From DTU063 sp001512695 (GTDB lineage Bacteria; Bacillota; Thermosediminibacteria; Thermosediminibacterales; Tepidanaerobacteraceae), in contig JBASOM010000060.1 of the NCBI GenBank assembly GCA_049658265.1, positions 1-26,321 on the forward strand: a DNA stretch of 26,321 nucleotides. Reading direction: 5' to 3'. Of the stretch, positions 7,649 through 15,961 are shown piece by piece (the first letter of the stretch is position 1; every line of letters starts with the position of its first letter). Both the position numbers and the translations under genes were made by a program. Under the pieces are notes generated by a model, which searched no databases, had not been told where the DNA came from, and worked only from the letters and a program-made list of their open reading frames with translations.

Positions 7649-8578
7649 TTATGCCTTTCCACTTGACCCCAATACGTTTCTTATCTTGTGTTTTACCAAC
7701 TGTTTTATGGCTTCCCGGCCTGCTCCCAGGTACTTCCGCGGGTCAAATTCCGACGGGTTTTCCACCAGGTATTTTCTCACCGATGCGGTCATCGCAAGGC
7801 GGAGGTCCGTGTCTATGTTAATCTTGCATACGCCCATGGTAGCAGCTTTTCTTAGCATATCCTCGGGAACACCTTGAGCACCGGGAATCTGGCCTCCGTA
7901 CTTATTGCACAGCTCTACAAGTTCGCTTGGCACTGAAGAGGCACCGTGGAGCACGATTGGAAATCCGGGCAGCAACTCGGTAATCTTTTCCAAACGCTCG
8001 AAATCAAGTTTCGGCTCGCCTTTAAACTTATAAGCTCCGTGACTCGTTCCTATAGCAATGGCCAATGAGTCAACGCCGGTTCTCTCTACAAATTCCACGG
8101 CTTCGTCAGGGTCGGTTAAGATAGCATCCTTTTCGGATACTTTTACAGCATCTTCGATACCTGCCAGTCGACCCAGTTCGGCTTCCACTACGACACCCCG
8201 CTCATGGGCATAATCTACCACCTGTTTGGTGAGCCTAACGTTTTCCTCAAAGGGATATTTTGAGCCATCGATCATGACCGAAGTGAAGCCGTCGTCAATA
8301 CAAGCTTTGCATATTTCAAAGTCTTCACCGTGGTCAAGGTGAAGGACTATTGGCAGATCCGTGTCTTCAATGGCCGCTTCAACCAATTTCCTTAAATAAA
8401 CTGGTTTTGCGTACTTCCTTGCACCTGCCGACACCTGCAATATGAGAGGAGACTTCTCTTCCTTGGCTGCCTCAACGATAGCCTGAATGATTTCCATATT
8501 GTTGACGTTGAAGGCACCTATTGCGTACCTGCCTTCGTAAGCTTTTTTGAACATTTCCTTTGATGTTACCAGTGGCAT
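7649..8578 (-). CDS. fba: Class II fructose-bisphosphate aldolase
   Basis: A zinc-dependent glycolytic aldolase that interconverts fructose 1,6-bisphosphate with glyceraldehyde 3-phosphate and dihydroxyacetone phosphate. The 309 residues match the usual Fba/GatY-type length. Visible sites are the catalytic Asp and zinc His in HLDHGED (D82, H83), H180 in GTSHGAYKF, H211 in VLHGASS, and a NIDTD phosphate-binding loop near residue 263. A tagatose-bisphosphate aldolase of the same family cannot be fully excluded, but the lone position beside a glucokinase favours glycolysis. ATG at 8578 has a GGGAGG ribosome site about eight bases upstream. It diverges from the glucokinase gene. A TATAAT (complement of 8619-8624) may be its -10 box, without a convincing -35. 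Confidence 0.93.
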   Translation of the reverse strand: MPLVTSKEMFKKAYEGRYAIGAFNVNNMEIIQAIVEAAKEEKSPLILQVSAGARKYAKPVYLRKLVEAAIEDTDLPIVLHLDHGEDFEICKACIDDGFTSVMIDGSKYPFEENVRLTKQVVDYAHERGVVVEAELGRLAGIEDAVKVSEKDAILTDPDEAVEFVERTGVDSLAIAIGTSHGAYKFKGEPKLDFERLEKITELLPGFPIVLHGASSVPSELVELCNKYGGQIPGAQGVPEDMLRKAATMGVCKINIDTDLRLAMTASVRKYLVENPSEFDPRKYLGAGREAIKQLVKHKIRNVLGSSGKA

Positions 8579-8728
8579 TTATTAACCTCCCAACGTATTT
8601 TTTATCATATACAAGTATATTATAAATTCCAGGAAAATAAAAGCTCCATGAATTCAAAATGAAGAAGGATACTCGGAAATAGAAATCGAAGTAATATCTA
8701 AATTGAAGGAATTTTAGGAGGATTCCTG

Positions 8729-9700
8729 ATGGCAAAACTTGCTATTGGTGTGGACCTAGGAGGGACAAAAATTGCCACATGCTTGATGGACAAAGGTGGA
8801 AGGATTGTAAAGAAGCTCAGCGTCCCCACCCAGTCAAAGGAAGGTCCCGATGCGGTGATTTCCCGTATGAGATCCAGTGTGTATGAATTGATGGCAAAGG
8901 CAGGTGTTACAAAAAATAATGTTGTTGCAATTGGAATATGTTCACCTGGCCCTTTGGATACCGAGAAAGGTGTGGTGATTAGTGCACCCAACCTACCCGG
9001 ATGGTCTGAAGTTCCCCTAAAAGATTTGTTCTACAGAGAATTTCAGCTCCCAATAGCCATGGAAAATGATGCAAATGCGGCAACGTTAGGGGAATATTTT
9101 TACGGTTCGGGAAGGGGCATGAAGAATTTCATGTACATTACCGTCAGCACCGGCATCGGAGGAGGAATGGTTACGGATGGGAAACTCTTTAAAGGCGCCA
9201 ACGGAAATGCAGTAGAAATTGGCCATACTACAATAAATTTTAAAGGGCCATTATGCGGTTGCGGCAACAAAGGCTGTTGGGAAGCATACGCTTCGGGAAC
9301 GGCCCTGGCCAGATTCGCCAAAGAAGCAATTGATAAAGGCAGGAAAACTATGATAAAGGACATTGAACAGGATTATAACAAAATAAAAGCAGAGCATGTG
9401 TTTGCTGCTGCAAAACAGGGGGATCACTTAGCCCGGGAGCTGCTGGTACAAGAGGCATATTTTTTAGGCGTAGGCCTTGCCAACATGGTGAATTCTTTTA
9501 ACCCCGACTGCATTGCCATCGGTGGCGGCCTTAGCCATGAATGGGACCTATTTTATGAGCCCATGATGGATGTGATGAGGGAGAAGGCATTAAAGGCAAA
9601 TTGGGAGAACTTAAAAGTAGTAAAAGCCAAACTTGGCTCTGATGCCGGCGTAATCGGTGCTGCAGTAACAGCTTGGGGATTGGTACTGACCGAGGTATAA
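8729..9700 (+). CDS. glcK: ROK-family glucokinase
   Basis: An ATP-dependent sugar kinase that makes glucose 6-phosphate in the cytoplasm. The 323-residue product opens with the phosphate-binding loop GVDLGGTKIA. It carries the ROK signature with its zinc-binding cysteines, CGCGNKGCWEAYASG, preceded by EIGHTT, whose His also binds zinc. An END-x-N motif (MENDANAA) supplies the catalytic Asp. There is no N-terminal helix-turn-helix, so this is a kinase and not a ROK repressor. ATG at 8729 follows TAGGAGG closely. Glucose is the most likely substrate, although ROK kinases also include fructokinases and N-acetylmannosamine kinases. Confidence 0.9.
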   Translation: MAKLAIGVDLGGTKIATCLMDKGGRIVKKLSVPTQSKEGPDAVISRMRSSVYELMAKAGVTKNNVVAIGICSPGPLDTEKGVVISAPNLPGWSEVPLKDLFYREFQLPIAMENDANAATLGEYFYGSGRGMKNFMYITVSTGIGGGMVTDGKLFKGANGNAVEIGHTTINFKGPLCGCGNKGCWEAYASGTALARFAKEAIDKGRKTMIKDIEQDYNKIKAEHVFAAAKQGDHLARELLVQEAYFLGVGLANMVNSFNPDCIAIGGGLSHEWDLFYEPMMDVMREKALKANWENLKVVKAKLGSDAGVIGAAVTAWGLVLTEV

Positions 9701-9732
9701 AAGGCTGGTAATTTTCCAATCGGAAGCCTTTT
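9699..9732 (+). terminator. Possible terminator after glucokinase
   Basis: A perfect 8-base inverted repeat AAAAGGCT (9699-9706) and AGCCTTTT (9725-9732) starts inside the stop codon. The loop is long (18 bases) and the T-tract short, so efficiency is doubtful. Confidence 0.5.
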
Positions 9733-9770
9733 AGCACCATAAAGTATTTGCCCATGGAGTGATATGCAAC

Positions 9771-9914
9771 ATGAAGATTGTTGTCTGCAAAAATCCGGAA
9801 CAGCTTGGCTTGCAGGCGCAAGCTTGGCCTTGGATGGGCCCTTTTCCGGACGAAGGTTCTGCCTCCCTTCTGGATAAAGAAGTACTGGAAAAGCACTGCC
9901 AACAGATAGCTTGA
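9771..9914 (+). CDS. Small open frame of 47 codons, unknown or a gene remnant
   Basis: An ATG at 9771, with GGAG eleven bases upstream, opens a 47-residue frame beginning MKIVVCKNPEQLGLQA. This beginning vaguely resembles the first strand of NagB-type sugar-phosphate isomerases, but the rest does not continue such a fold. A short overlapping frame starts at 9764, so coding is not secure. It lies between the glucokinase hairpin and the promoter of the hexonate operon, in the only gap above 300 bases in the window (9701-10115). It may be a decayed gene fragment. The rest of that gap holds a promoter and a long leader, described separately. Confidence 0.25.
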   Translation: MKIVVCKNPEQLGLQAQAWPWMGPFPDEGSASLLDKEVLEKHCQQIA

Positions 9915-9929
9915 AATACAAAAGCACTA

Positions 9930-9959
9930 TTGAAAAAAGGCTTGCAAAGGTGATATATT
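9930..9959 (+). promoter_or_regulatory. Probable sigma-A promoter of the hexonate operon
   Basis: TTGAAA (9930-9935), an 18-base spacer and TATATT (9954-9959) precede the dehydrogenase gene. This implies an untranslated leader of about 150 bases. The leader contains GATGCA (10020-10025) and its inverted copy TGCATC (10056-10061), which could form a stem, but no recognisable riboswitch. Confidence 0.5.
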
Positions 9960-10076
9960 ATTAATAACAACAACTTACATACTAGTACTCAGCAGGTCTC
10001 TCTCAATTCCCAATCATCAGATGCAGTGCAAGGTGGAACTTGATGAATGATGTTTTGCATCGCGTTTTTAATTTGA

Positions 10077-10090
10077 TTTATTTAAATAAA
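10077..10090. promoter_or_regulatory. 14-base perfect palindrome before the hexonate operon
   Basis: TTTATTTAAATAAA is its own reverse complement and lies 25 bases before the ATG at 10116. It could be a repressor site, but in such AT-rich DNA a chance palindrome is quite possible. Confidence 0.25.
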
Positions 10091-10115
10091 AAAATAAAGA
10101 ATAAAGGTGATAAGG

Positions 10116-11720
10116 ATGAAATTAAACATTTCCAGTTTAAAAGACAAGTCCTTTTGGCAAGACAAAGGATATCAGCTGCCAAATTTTGACATCGAGAGGG
10201 TAAAAGAAAACACCCTGAAAGCACCTATATGGCTGCACTTTGGAGCCGGCAACATTTTCAGGGCATTTCCCGCAGCAATGCAACAGGCACTACTTGATAC
10301 GGGCCTTTCGGACAAGGGCATCATAGTATGTGAATCCTTTGATGAAGAAATCATAAACAAGGCCTACACGCCCTACGACAACTTGAGCATAGTCGTCACC
10401 CTGAAAGCAGACGGTAGCATGGACAAAAAGATAGTAGCCAGCATAGTCCATGCAATAACCGCAAAGGCCAACATGGAAGAGCTGGAAAAAATCTTCACAT
10501 CCCCGACGCTGCAGATGGTTAGCTTCACAATAACGGAAAAGGGATACTCCCTTATCGATGCAAGCGGAAACTACCATCCGGACGTACAACAGGACCTGCA
10601 TGCAAATCACCAAAACCCCAAGACTCTTATGGGAATCATAACATACCTATGCTACAAGAGATACCAGGCTGGCAAGTATCCCGTTGCCCTGGTAAGCCTT
10701 GACAACTGCTCCCAGAACGGTTCAAAGCTGTACAGCGCCATAAAGACTTTTGCCGATACTTGGGTAAAAAATGGCCTGGTAGATGAAGGATTCTCGGACT
10801 ATATAGCAGACCCCAAGCTGGTATCATTCCCCTGGACCATGATAGATAAAATAACGCCAAGGCCTTCTGAACAGGTAAAAAAGGTGTTGGAAGAAGACGG
10901 GATAGAAGATGCGGAAATCGTAAAAACCTCCAAAAACACGTACGTATCCTCTTTTGTGAATGCAGAAGAGACCCAGTATCTGGTGATAGAAGATGCTTTC
11001 CCCAACTCAAGGCCGCCTCTTGAAAAGGCCGGAATAATTTTTACCGATAGACAGACCGTGGACAAGGTAGAAAAAATGAAGGTAGGGACATGCTTGAATC
11101 CCTTGCACACCATACTTGCAATATATGGCTGCCTGCTGGGGCACACTTCCATTGCCGAAGAAATGAAAGACATACAGCTCAAAGCATTCATAGAAAAAAC
11201 AGCATATGAAGAAGGCCTGCCTGTAGTAGTGGACCCGGGAATAATAAAACCCGAAGACTTCATCTATGAAGTAATAAACCAACGCTTCCCCAATCCCTTT
11301 GTACCGGACACGCCCCAGAGGATAGCTTCCGATACATCCCAGAAGATTCCGGTACGCTTTGGAGAAACCTTAAAAGCTTACATTGCAACCGGCAAAAGAG
11401 ACATATCTACCTTGAAGTACATTCCTCTCTTCTTTGCAGGTTGGCTGAGATACCTCATGGGAATAGACGATGAAGGCAAGCCCTTTGTTCCCAGCCCCGA
11501 CCCGATGCTGGAAAAACTGCGGGGCTACGTAAAAGACATTAAGCTCGGAGACAAGGGACCGTTTACGGAGGCGCTAAGGCCCATACTATCGGACAGCAGC
11601 ATATTCGGCGTAAACCTTTACGAGTATAATTTGGCATCAAAGGTAGAGGCATTCTTTGAAGAACTCGTGGCAGGTAAAGGGGCAGTGAGGAGGACTCTGG
11701 AGAAGTATATCACACCGTAA
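10116..11720 (+). CDS. Long-chain dehydrogenase, probable fructuronate reductase / D-mannonate oxidoreductase
   Basis: A 534-residue polyol-specific long-chain dehydrogenase (mannitol dehydrogenase family), a group that includes UxuB and UxaB. Residues 39-51 (WLHFGAGNIFRAF) form the nucleotide-binding Rossmann loop. TITEKGY (138-144), a DKITPRP segment (244-250) and VIEDAF (290-295) are family landmarks. The usual catalytic K-N-H cluster appears as K322, N328 and H331 in MKVGTCLNPLH, with one more residue between Lys and Asn than in classical UxuB. A subfamily with altered specificity is possible. The operon partners (gluconokinase, LarA-type epimerase, Gnd) favour reversible NAD(P)H-linked conversion of fructuronate to D-mannonate, which is inference. 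ATG at 10116 has AAAGGTG (10103-10109) six bases upstream and is better than the in-frame GTG at 10107 that overlaps it. Confidence 0.85.
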   Translation: MKLNISSLKDKSFWQDKGYQLPNFDIERVKENTLKAPIWLHFGAGNIFRAFPAAMQQALLDTGLSDKGIIVCESFDEEIINKAYTPYDNLSIVVTLKADGSMDKKIVASIVHAITAKANMEELEKIFTSPTLQMVSFTITEKGYSLIDASGNYHPDVQQDLHANHQNPKTLMGIITYLCYKRYQAGKYPVALVSLDNCSQNGSKLYSAIKTFADTWVKNGLVDEGFSDYIADPKLVSFPWTMIDKITPRPSEQVKKVLEEDGIEDAEIVKTSKNTYVSSFVNAEETQYLVIEDAFPNSRPPLEKAGIIFTDRQTVDKVEKMKVGTCLNPLHTILAIYGCLLGHTSIAEEMKDIQLKAFIEKTAYEEGLPVVVDPGIIKPEDFIYEVINQRFPNPFVPDTPQRIASDTSQKIPVRFGETLKAYIATGKRDISTLKYIPLFFAGWLRYLMGIDDEGKPFVPSPDPMLEKLRGYVKDIKLGDKGPFTEALRPILSDSSIFGVNLYEYNLASKVEAFFEELVAGKGAVRRTLEKYITP

Positions 11721-11779
11721 GAGTCTATATCCAAAGCTTTATCTATTGGCATTAATAAATTGTTAAGGAGCGATGTTTT

Positions 11780-13237
11780 TTGAATATATTAGCACTGGAA
11801 ACCAGCACCTCTGCTTCAAAAGCTGCTATATATTCCAGCGAAGAAGGGCTGATAAAAGTTTTGAGCATCCCGTATGTCGAGGGTATCAGCGATACGATAA
11901 CCCAGGACGCCAAGGGAGTATTAAACCTGCTGATAAATGAGATAAAAGAAATACTAAAATCTGACACATATGAAATTGATGCCATCAGCCTAAGCGGAAT
12001 ATGGCACAGTCTGCTGCTGCTGGACAAGGACAGGGAACCCTTGACTCCTATATACACCTGGGCGGATACCCGCCCTGCCAAAACGGTGGCCGAGTACCGT
12101 CGCGATGAAGAGCTTTGGAACTGGTTTTACAACAAAACAGGCTGTGCCATTCACAGCCTGTACCCCCTGTGGAAGGTCATACATCTAAAAAAAGAAGAAC
12201 CGGCTTTATTTAAAAAGGCATGCTATATCACATCACAATTACAGTACATCTTCGAGCAGCTGACGGGTGAAAGGGTTGAATCCAAGACAATTGCCTCGGG
12301 GACGGGAATGTTCAATATACACAGCTTGGATTGGGACGAAGACCTGTTAAAATTTGCAGGCATCAGCCCTTCCATGCTGTGCGAGCTAAGAGAGGCAACA
12401 TTTTATGCGCCGCTGAAAGAGGATATGGCACAGCTTCTTGGCTTAAAAAGCGGAATACCGGTAATAATTGGAGGAGCAGACGGAGCCTTGAATCAGGTTG
12501 GTGCCGGCGCGTTAAAAAATGGCATCATGACCTTATCGGTAGGGACTAGCGGAGCGATTCGCTTAGCTTACGACGAACCGGTACTGCCTGTAAATCGGTC
12601 GACTTGGTGCTACTATAGCCTTAACGAGAAACGCCTTGCTGGTGCCGCCACATCAGGAGCAGGCAATTGTTTGGAATGGTTTAAGAAACGGGTATACAAG
12701 GGCTTGGGCCTTGGCTACAAAGAGCTAGATGAAATGGCAGCTAAGGCAAATATCCAAACTGCACCCATTTTTCTGCCCTTCCTGTACGGGGAAAGAAACC
12801 CCGGCTGGCAGGACAGCAGGCAAGCTTCCTTTATGGGAATAAAAGGTCATCATGAAATCGGCGATCTATTTCACGGGGTACTGGAAGGGGTCCTATTCAA
12901 CCTCTATCAATGCTACAAAGCTTTAACCGAGATAACCGGTGAGCCGAAGGAAATACGAATTTCAGGCGGCATAGAAAATTCTCCCCATTGGCTGCAAATG
13001 GCGGCGGATATCTTCAACAGGGATATAATCACCTCGGGCATTCAGCACATGTCCACCGTAGGAGCTGCTGTTTTGGCATTAAATGCCCTGGGAGAGATTA
13101 CTGACATTGAAAAATATGAGCCGGGGTCCGGCCAAAAGTATACTCCAAACAAGGACAAGAGTGAAATATACCAGGATAGGTACCGGGAGTATTTGTACTA
13201 TTACCAAATGACCCGGCAAGAAGAGGTGACAAAATGA
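11780..13237 (+). CDS. gntK: FGGY-family carbohydrate kinase, probable gluconokinase
   Basis: Phosphorylates a sugar or sugar acid with ATP in the cytoplasm. Gluconate is the likely substrate because gnd lies downstream and no pentulose isomerase genes are nearby. The 485-residue protein has the N-terminal phosphate loop (LALETSTSASKAA), a WADTR motif (94-98), the catalytic GADG with base D234, SVGTSGA (253-259) and the C-terminal ISGGIENSPHW block. All are typical of the gluconokinase/xylulokinase branch of FGGY kinases. The first loop reads ETST where most members have D-x-GTTS. TTG at 11780 is supported by AAGGAG (11765-11770) nine bases upstream. The nearby ATG at 11774 meets a stop at its third codon. 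Its stop overlaps the next start as ATGA, suggesting translational coupling. Confidence 0.88.
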   Translation: MNILALETSTSASKAAIYSSEEGLIKVLSIPYVEGISDTITQDAKGVLNLLINEIKEILKSDTYEIDAISLSGIWHSLLLLDKDREPLTPIYTWADTRPAKTVAEYRRDEELWNWFYNKTGCAIHSLYPLWKVIHLKKEEPALFKKACYITSQLQYIFEQLTGERVESKTIASGTGMFNIHSLDWDEDLLKFAGISPSMLCELREATFYAPLKEDMAQLLGLKSGIPVIIGGADGALNQVGAGALKNGIMTLSVGTSGAIRLAYDEPVLPVNRSTWCYYSLNEKRLAGAATSGAGNCLEWFKKRVYKGLGLGYKELDEMAAKANIQTAPIFLPFLYGERNPGWQDSRQASFMGIKGHHEIGDLFHGVLEGVLFNLYQCYKALTEITGEPKEIRISGGIENSPHWLQMAADIFNRDIITSGIQHMSTVGAAVLALNALGEITDIEKYEPGSGQKYTPNKDKSEIYQDRYREYLYYYQMTRQEEVTK

Positions 13238-14502
13238 AAAACATAATCTTAAAATCTGAAAGCATCAGTGATGAGCAAGTAAAAAGTGCGTTAGAAGAGA
13301 GCCTGTCTGGACTGAAAAAAGAACTGAAAAAAGTACTGCTTCTACCCCCTGATTTTACAAGGTTTCACTCGCAGGCGGGAAAAATAACGGCCATGTACTA
13401 TGACATCTTGAAAGACAGTTGCCAGGTAGATATCATGCCTGCAGTGGGCACGCACATGGCAATGAGTGATGAGGAAATAGACAAGATGTTCGGCGAAGAG
13501 ATACCGAAAGAAAGATTCATAGTACATGATTGGAGAAATGACATAGTTAAAATAGGCGAAGTACCAGGAAGCTATATCAATGAAATTTCCGAGGGTCTTC
13601 TTGATTTTACGATAGATGTTGAAGTAAACCATAGAATTGTAAACTCCGAATACGATCTAATCATTTCCATCGGCCAGGTGGTCCCCCACGAGGTAGTGGG
13701 TATGGCGAACTACAGTAAAAACATCTTTGTGGGATGCGGCGGCAAGAGTATGATAGACAGCTCGCACTTTTTAGGAGCCGTCTATGGTTTGGAAAGATTG
13801 ATGGGCAAGGACCATTCTCCCGTTCGGAAAGTGTACGACTATGCAGAGGAAAACTTTTTAAAGGACGTTCCCTTAATGTATGTTTTCACCGTTATATCCC
13901 ATGTGCAGGGTGAAAACCTCATATCAGGCCTTTTGATAGGAAGGGAAAGAAAGGTCTTTGAAGAGGCAGTAAAACTCAGCCAGGAAAAAAACATAACATT
14001 ATTAGAAAAACCCTTAGAAAAGGCTGTAGTGTTCCTCGATCCCGAAGAATTTAAGAGCACCTGGGTGGGCAATAAGGCCATATACAGGACCAGGATGGCC
14101 ATGGCTGACAACGGCCACCTCATCATCATTGCTCCCGGTGTCAGGCAATTTGGAGAAGACGAAGATAGGGACATCTTAATTAGAAAATACGGTTACGTAG
14201 GTAGGGATGAAATTCTTTCCCTTACTAAAAATAACGAAGACCTCCAAAACAACCTATCAACAGCCGCCCATTTAATCCACGGTTCCCCTGATGGCAGATT
14301 TAAGATAACTTATGCTACAGACAAACTGACAAAAGAGGATATCGAGGGTGTGGCTTTTGAATACATGCCCCTTGAAGATGCCCTGAAGGCATATGATATA
14401 AATGTGCTAAAGGACGGATTTAACACTTTAGAAAACGGTGAAGAAGTTTTTTACGTCAGCAATCCGGCACTTGGCTTATGGGCTGATAAAAGCAAATTTT
14501 AA
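13234..14502 (+). CDS. LarA-family nickel-pincer enzyme, probable D-gluconate/D-mannonate 2-epimerase
   Basis: A 422-residue member of the LarA (DUF2088) superfamily, which racemises or epimerises 2-hydroxy acids by hydride transfer through a nickel-pincer nucleotide. The catalytic set of Lactobacillus plantarum LarA is present with matching spacing. D40 and R43 in PPDFTR correspond to D72/R75, H74 in GTHM to H108, and H152, K162 and H178 to H174, K184 (covalent cofactor attachment) and H200 (nickel ligand), with gaps of exactly 10 and 16 residues. A W277...NK281 block resembles the later substrate-binding region. The operon argues against lactate as substrate. D-mannonate and D-gluconate differ only at C2, so a C2 epimerase joins the mannonate oxidoreductase to the gluconokinase. 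LarA homologues with gluconate 2-epimerase activity have been reported, as I recall. The specificity here is inferred, not proven. Confidence 0.85.
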   Translation: MKNIILKSESISDEQVKSALEESLSGLKKELKKVLLLPPDFTRFHSQAGKITAMYYDILKDSCQVDIMPAVGTHMAMSDEEIDKMFGEEIPKERFIVHDWRNDIVKIGEVPGSYINEISEGLLDFTIDVEVNHRIVNSEYDLIISIGQVVPHEVVGMANYSKNIFVGCGGKSMIDSSHFLGAVYGLERLMGKDHSPVRKVYDYAEENFLKDVPLMYVFTVISHVQGENLISGLLIGRERKVFEEAVKLSQEKNITLLEKPLEKAVVFLDPEEFKSTWVGNKAIYRTRMAMADNGHLIIIAPGVRQFGEDEDRDILIRKYGYVGRDEILSLTKNNEDLQNNLSTAAHLIHGSPDGRFKITYATDKLTKEDIEGVAFEYMPLEDALKAYDINVLKDGFNTLENGEEVFYVSNPALGLWADKSKF

Positions 14503-14529
14503 TAGCTATTATGCAGAAAGGATGATAGC

Positions 14530-15942
14530 ATGGCAAACTCCGATATAGCCCTAATTGGCCTCGCAGTTATGGGTCAAAACCTTGCGATTAATATAGCAAG
14601 AAACGGCTATAAAATTTCGGTCTACAACAGGACGGCCGAAAAGACCAAAGAATTCCTAGAGAGCTCAGCAAAAGGGTACGGCAACATTACAGGGGCATAT
14701 TCCCTGGAAGAACTTGTTTTCACCCTAAAAAGACCCCGTAAAATAATGCTCATGGTAAAAGCAGGTGCCCCGGTGGATGCTATGATTGCCCAACTTGAGC
14801 CTTTGTTGGAAAAAGGGGATATCATCATTGATGGCGGCAACTCCTATTTTAAGGATACGATAAGAAGGGCGAAGGAACTTGATAAAAGGGGAATACACTT
14901 TATGGGAGTGGGGGTTTCAGGCGGAGAAGAAGGAGCTCTTTGGGGGCCCAGCATCATGCCGGGTGGCCCGAAAGAGGCATGGAAGGAAATCAGTCAGATT
15001 TTTATTGACATTTCTGCAAAGACTCCCGATAAAGTGCCCTGCTGCGATTATATAGGTCCCGATGGGGCCGGCCATTTTGTAAAAATGACACATAACGGCA
15101 TAGAATACGGCGACATGCAGCTAATCAGCGAAGCATATTTCCTCATGAAAAACCTCCTTGGAATGTCCGCCCTTGAAATGCAGGAAGTCTTTGCGGAATG
15201 GAATAAGGGAGAACTCAACTCGTATCTAATAGAAATAACCGCAGATATATTGGGAAAGGTAGATGAAGAAACGGGAGAACCTTTGGTCGACTTGATACTG
15301 GATAAGGCGGGACAAAAGGGCACCGGCAAATGGACATCCCAGGAAGCCCTGGACCTGGGGACCCCGGCCCCTACCATAGCGGAAGCCGTATTTGCCAGGT
15401 ACATGTCTGCAATAAAGGATGAGCGCATTAAGGCTTCCCAAGAATTAAAGGGCCCTAGGCCAGCGTTTGAAGGCGATAAGGGACAATTCATAGAGGATAT
15501 TAAAAGGGCCCTATATGCATCTAAAATCTGTTCGTACGCGCAGGGCTTTGCCCTGATGGCCGAGGCATCGAAAGCATACAACTGGAACTTGAAGCTGGGC
15601 AATATAGCCCTCCTTTGGAGAGCCGGCTGCATAATCAGGGCACAGTTTTTGGACAAGATTAAAGAGGCATATGAAACAAATCCCAAGCTTCAAAACCTGC
15701 TCCTGGCACCTTATTTCCAGCAGAGCATCGAAGACTGCCAGGAAGCCTGGCGGAAAGTAGTGAGCACGGCAGCATTAAAGGGAGTCCCCATACCTTCCTT
15801 TAGCTCGGCCCTGGCCTACTATGATTCTTACCGTACGCATACACTGCCCGCCAACTTAATACAGGCGCAGCGGGATTATTTTGGCGCTCATACTTATGAG
15901 AGAGTAGACAGGGAAGGGATTTTCCATACAATTTGGGTGTAG
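14530..15942 (+). CDS. gnd: 6-phosphogluconate dehydrogenase, decarboxylating
   Basis: Oxidatively decarboxylates 6-phosphogluconate to ribulose 5-phosphate and CO2. The 470-residue length is that of the standard long, dimeric type. The Rossmann loop is GLAVMGQNLA (10-19), and N33-R34-T35 at the end of the second strand suggests a preference for NADP. The catalytic residues K185, N189 and E192 lie in GHFVKMTHNGIEYGD, and the substrate-binding C-terminal tail (AHTYERVDREGIFHT) is intact. ATG at 14530 follows AAAGGATGA by a few bases, 27 bases after the epimerase stop, so it is the last gene of this operon. No glucose 6-phosphate dehydrogenase or lactonase gene is nearby, so its substrate here most likely comes from gluconokinase. 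Confidence 0.97.
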   Translation: MANSDIALIGLAVMGQNLAINIARNGYKISVYNRTAEKTKEFLESSAKGYGNITGAYSLEELVFTLKRPRKIMLMVKAGAPVDAMIAQLEPLLEKGDIIIDGGNSYFKDTIRRAKELDKRGIHFMGVGVSGGEEGALWGPSIMPGGPKEAWKEISQIFIDISAKTPDKVPCCDYIGPDGAGHFVKMTHNGIEYGDMQLISEAYFLMKNLLGMSALEMQEVFAEWNKGELNSYLIEITADILGKVDEETGEPLVDLILDKAGQKGTGKWTSQEALDLGTPAPTIAEAVFARYMSAIKDERIKASQELKGPRPAFEGDKGQFIEDIKRALYASKICSYAQGFALMAEASKAYNWNLKLGNIALLWRAGCIIRAQFLDKIKEAYETNPKLQNLLLAPYFQQSIEDCQEAWRKVVSTAALKGVPIPSFSSALAYYDSYRTHTLPANLIQAQRDYFGAHTYERVDREGIFHTIWV

Positions 15943-15961
15943 TAGAACGATGAACCTTTAC

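Noticed and set aside
10107..10115. GTG start for the mannonate oxidoreductase-like gene
   Set aside because: It lies within the ribosome-binding stretch, and ATG at 10116 is correctly spaced.
15048..15686. A 212-codon minus-strand open frame inside gnd
   Set aside because: It is antisense to gnd, whose own residues are fully conserved, and its Ser/Ala/Pro-rich translation looks like a codon shadow.
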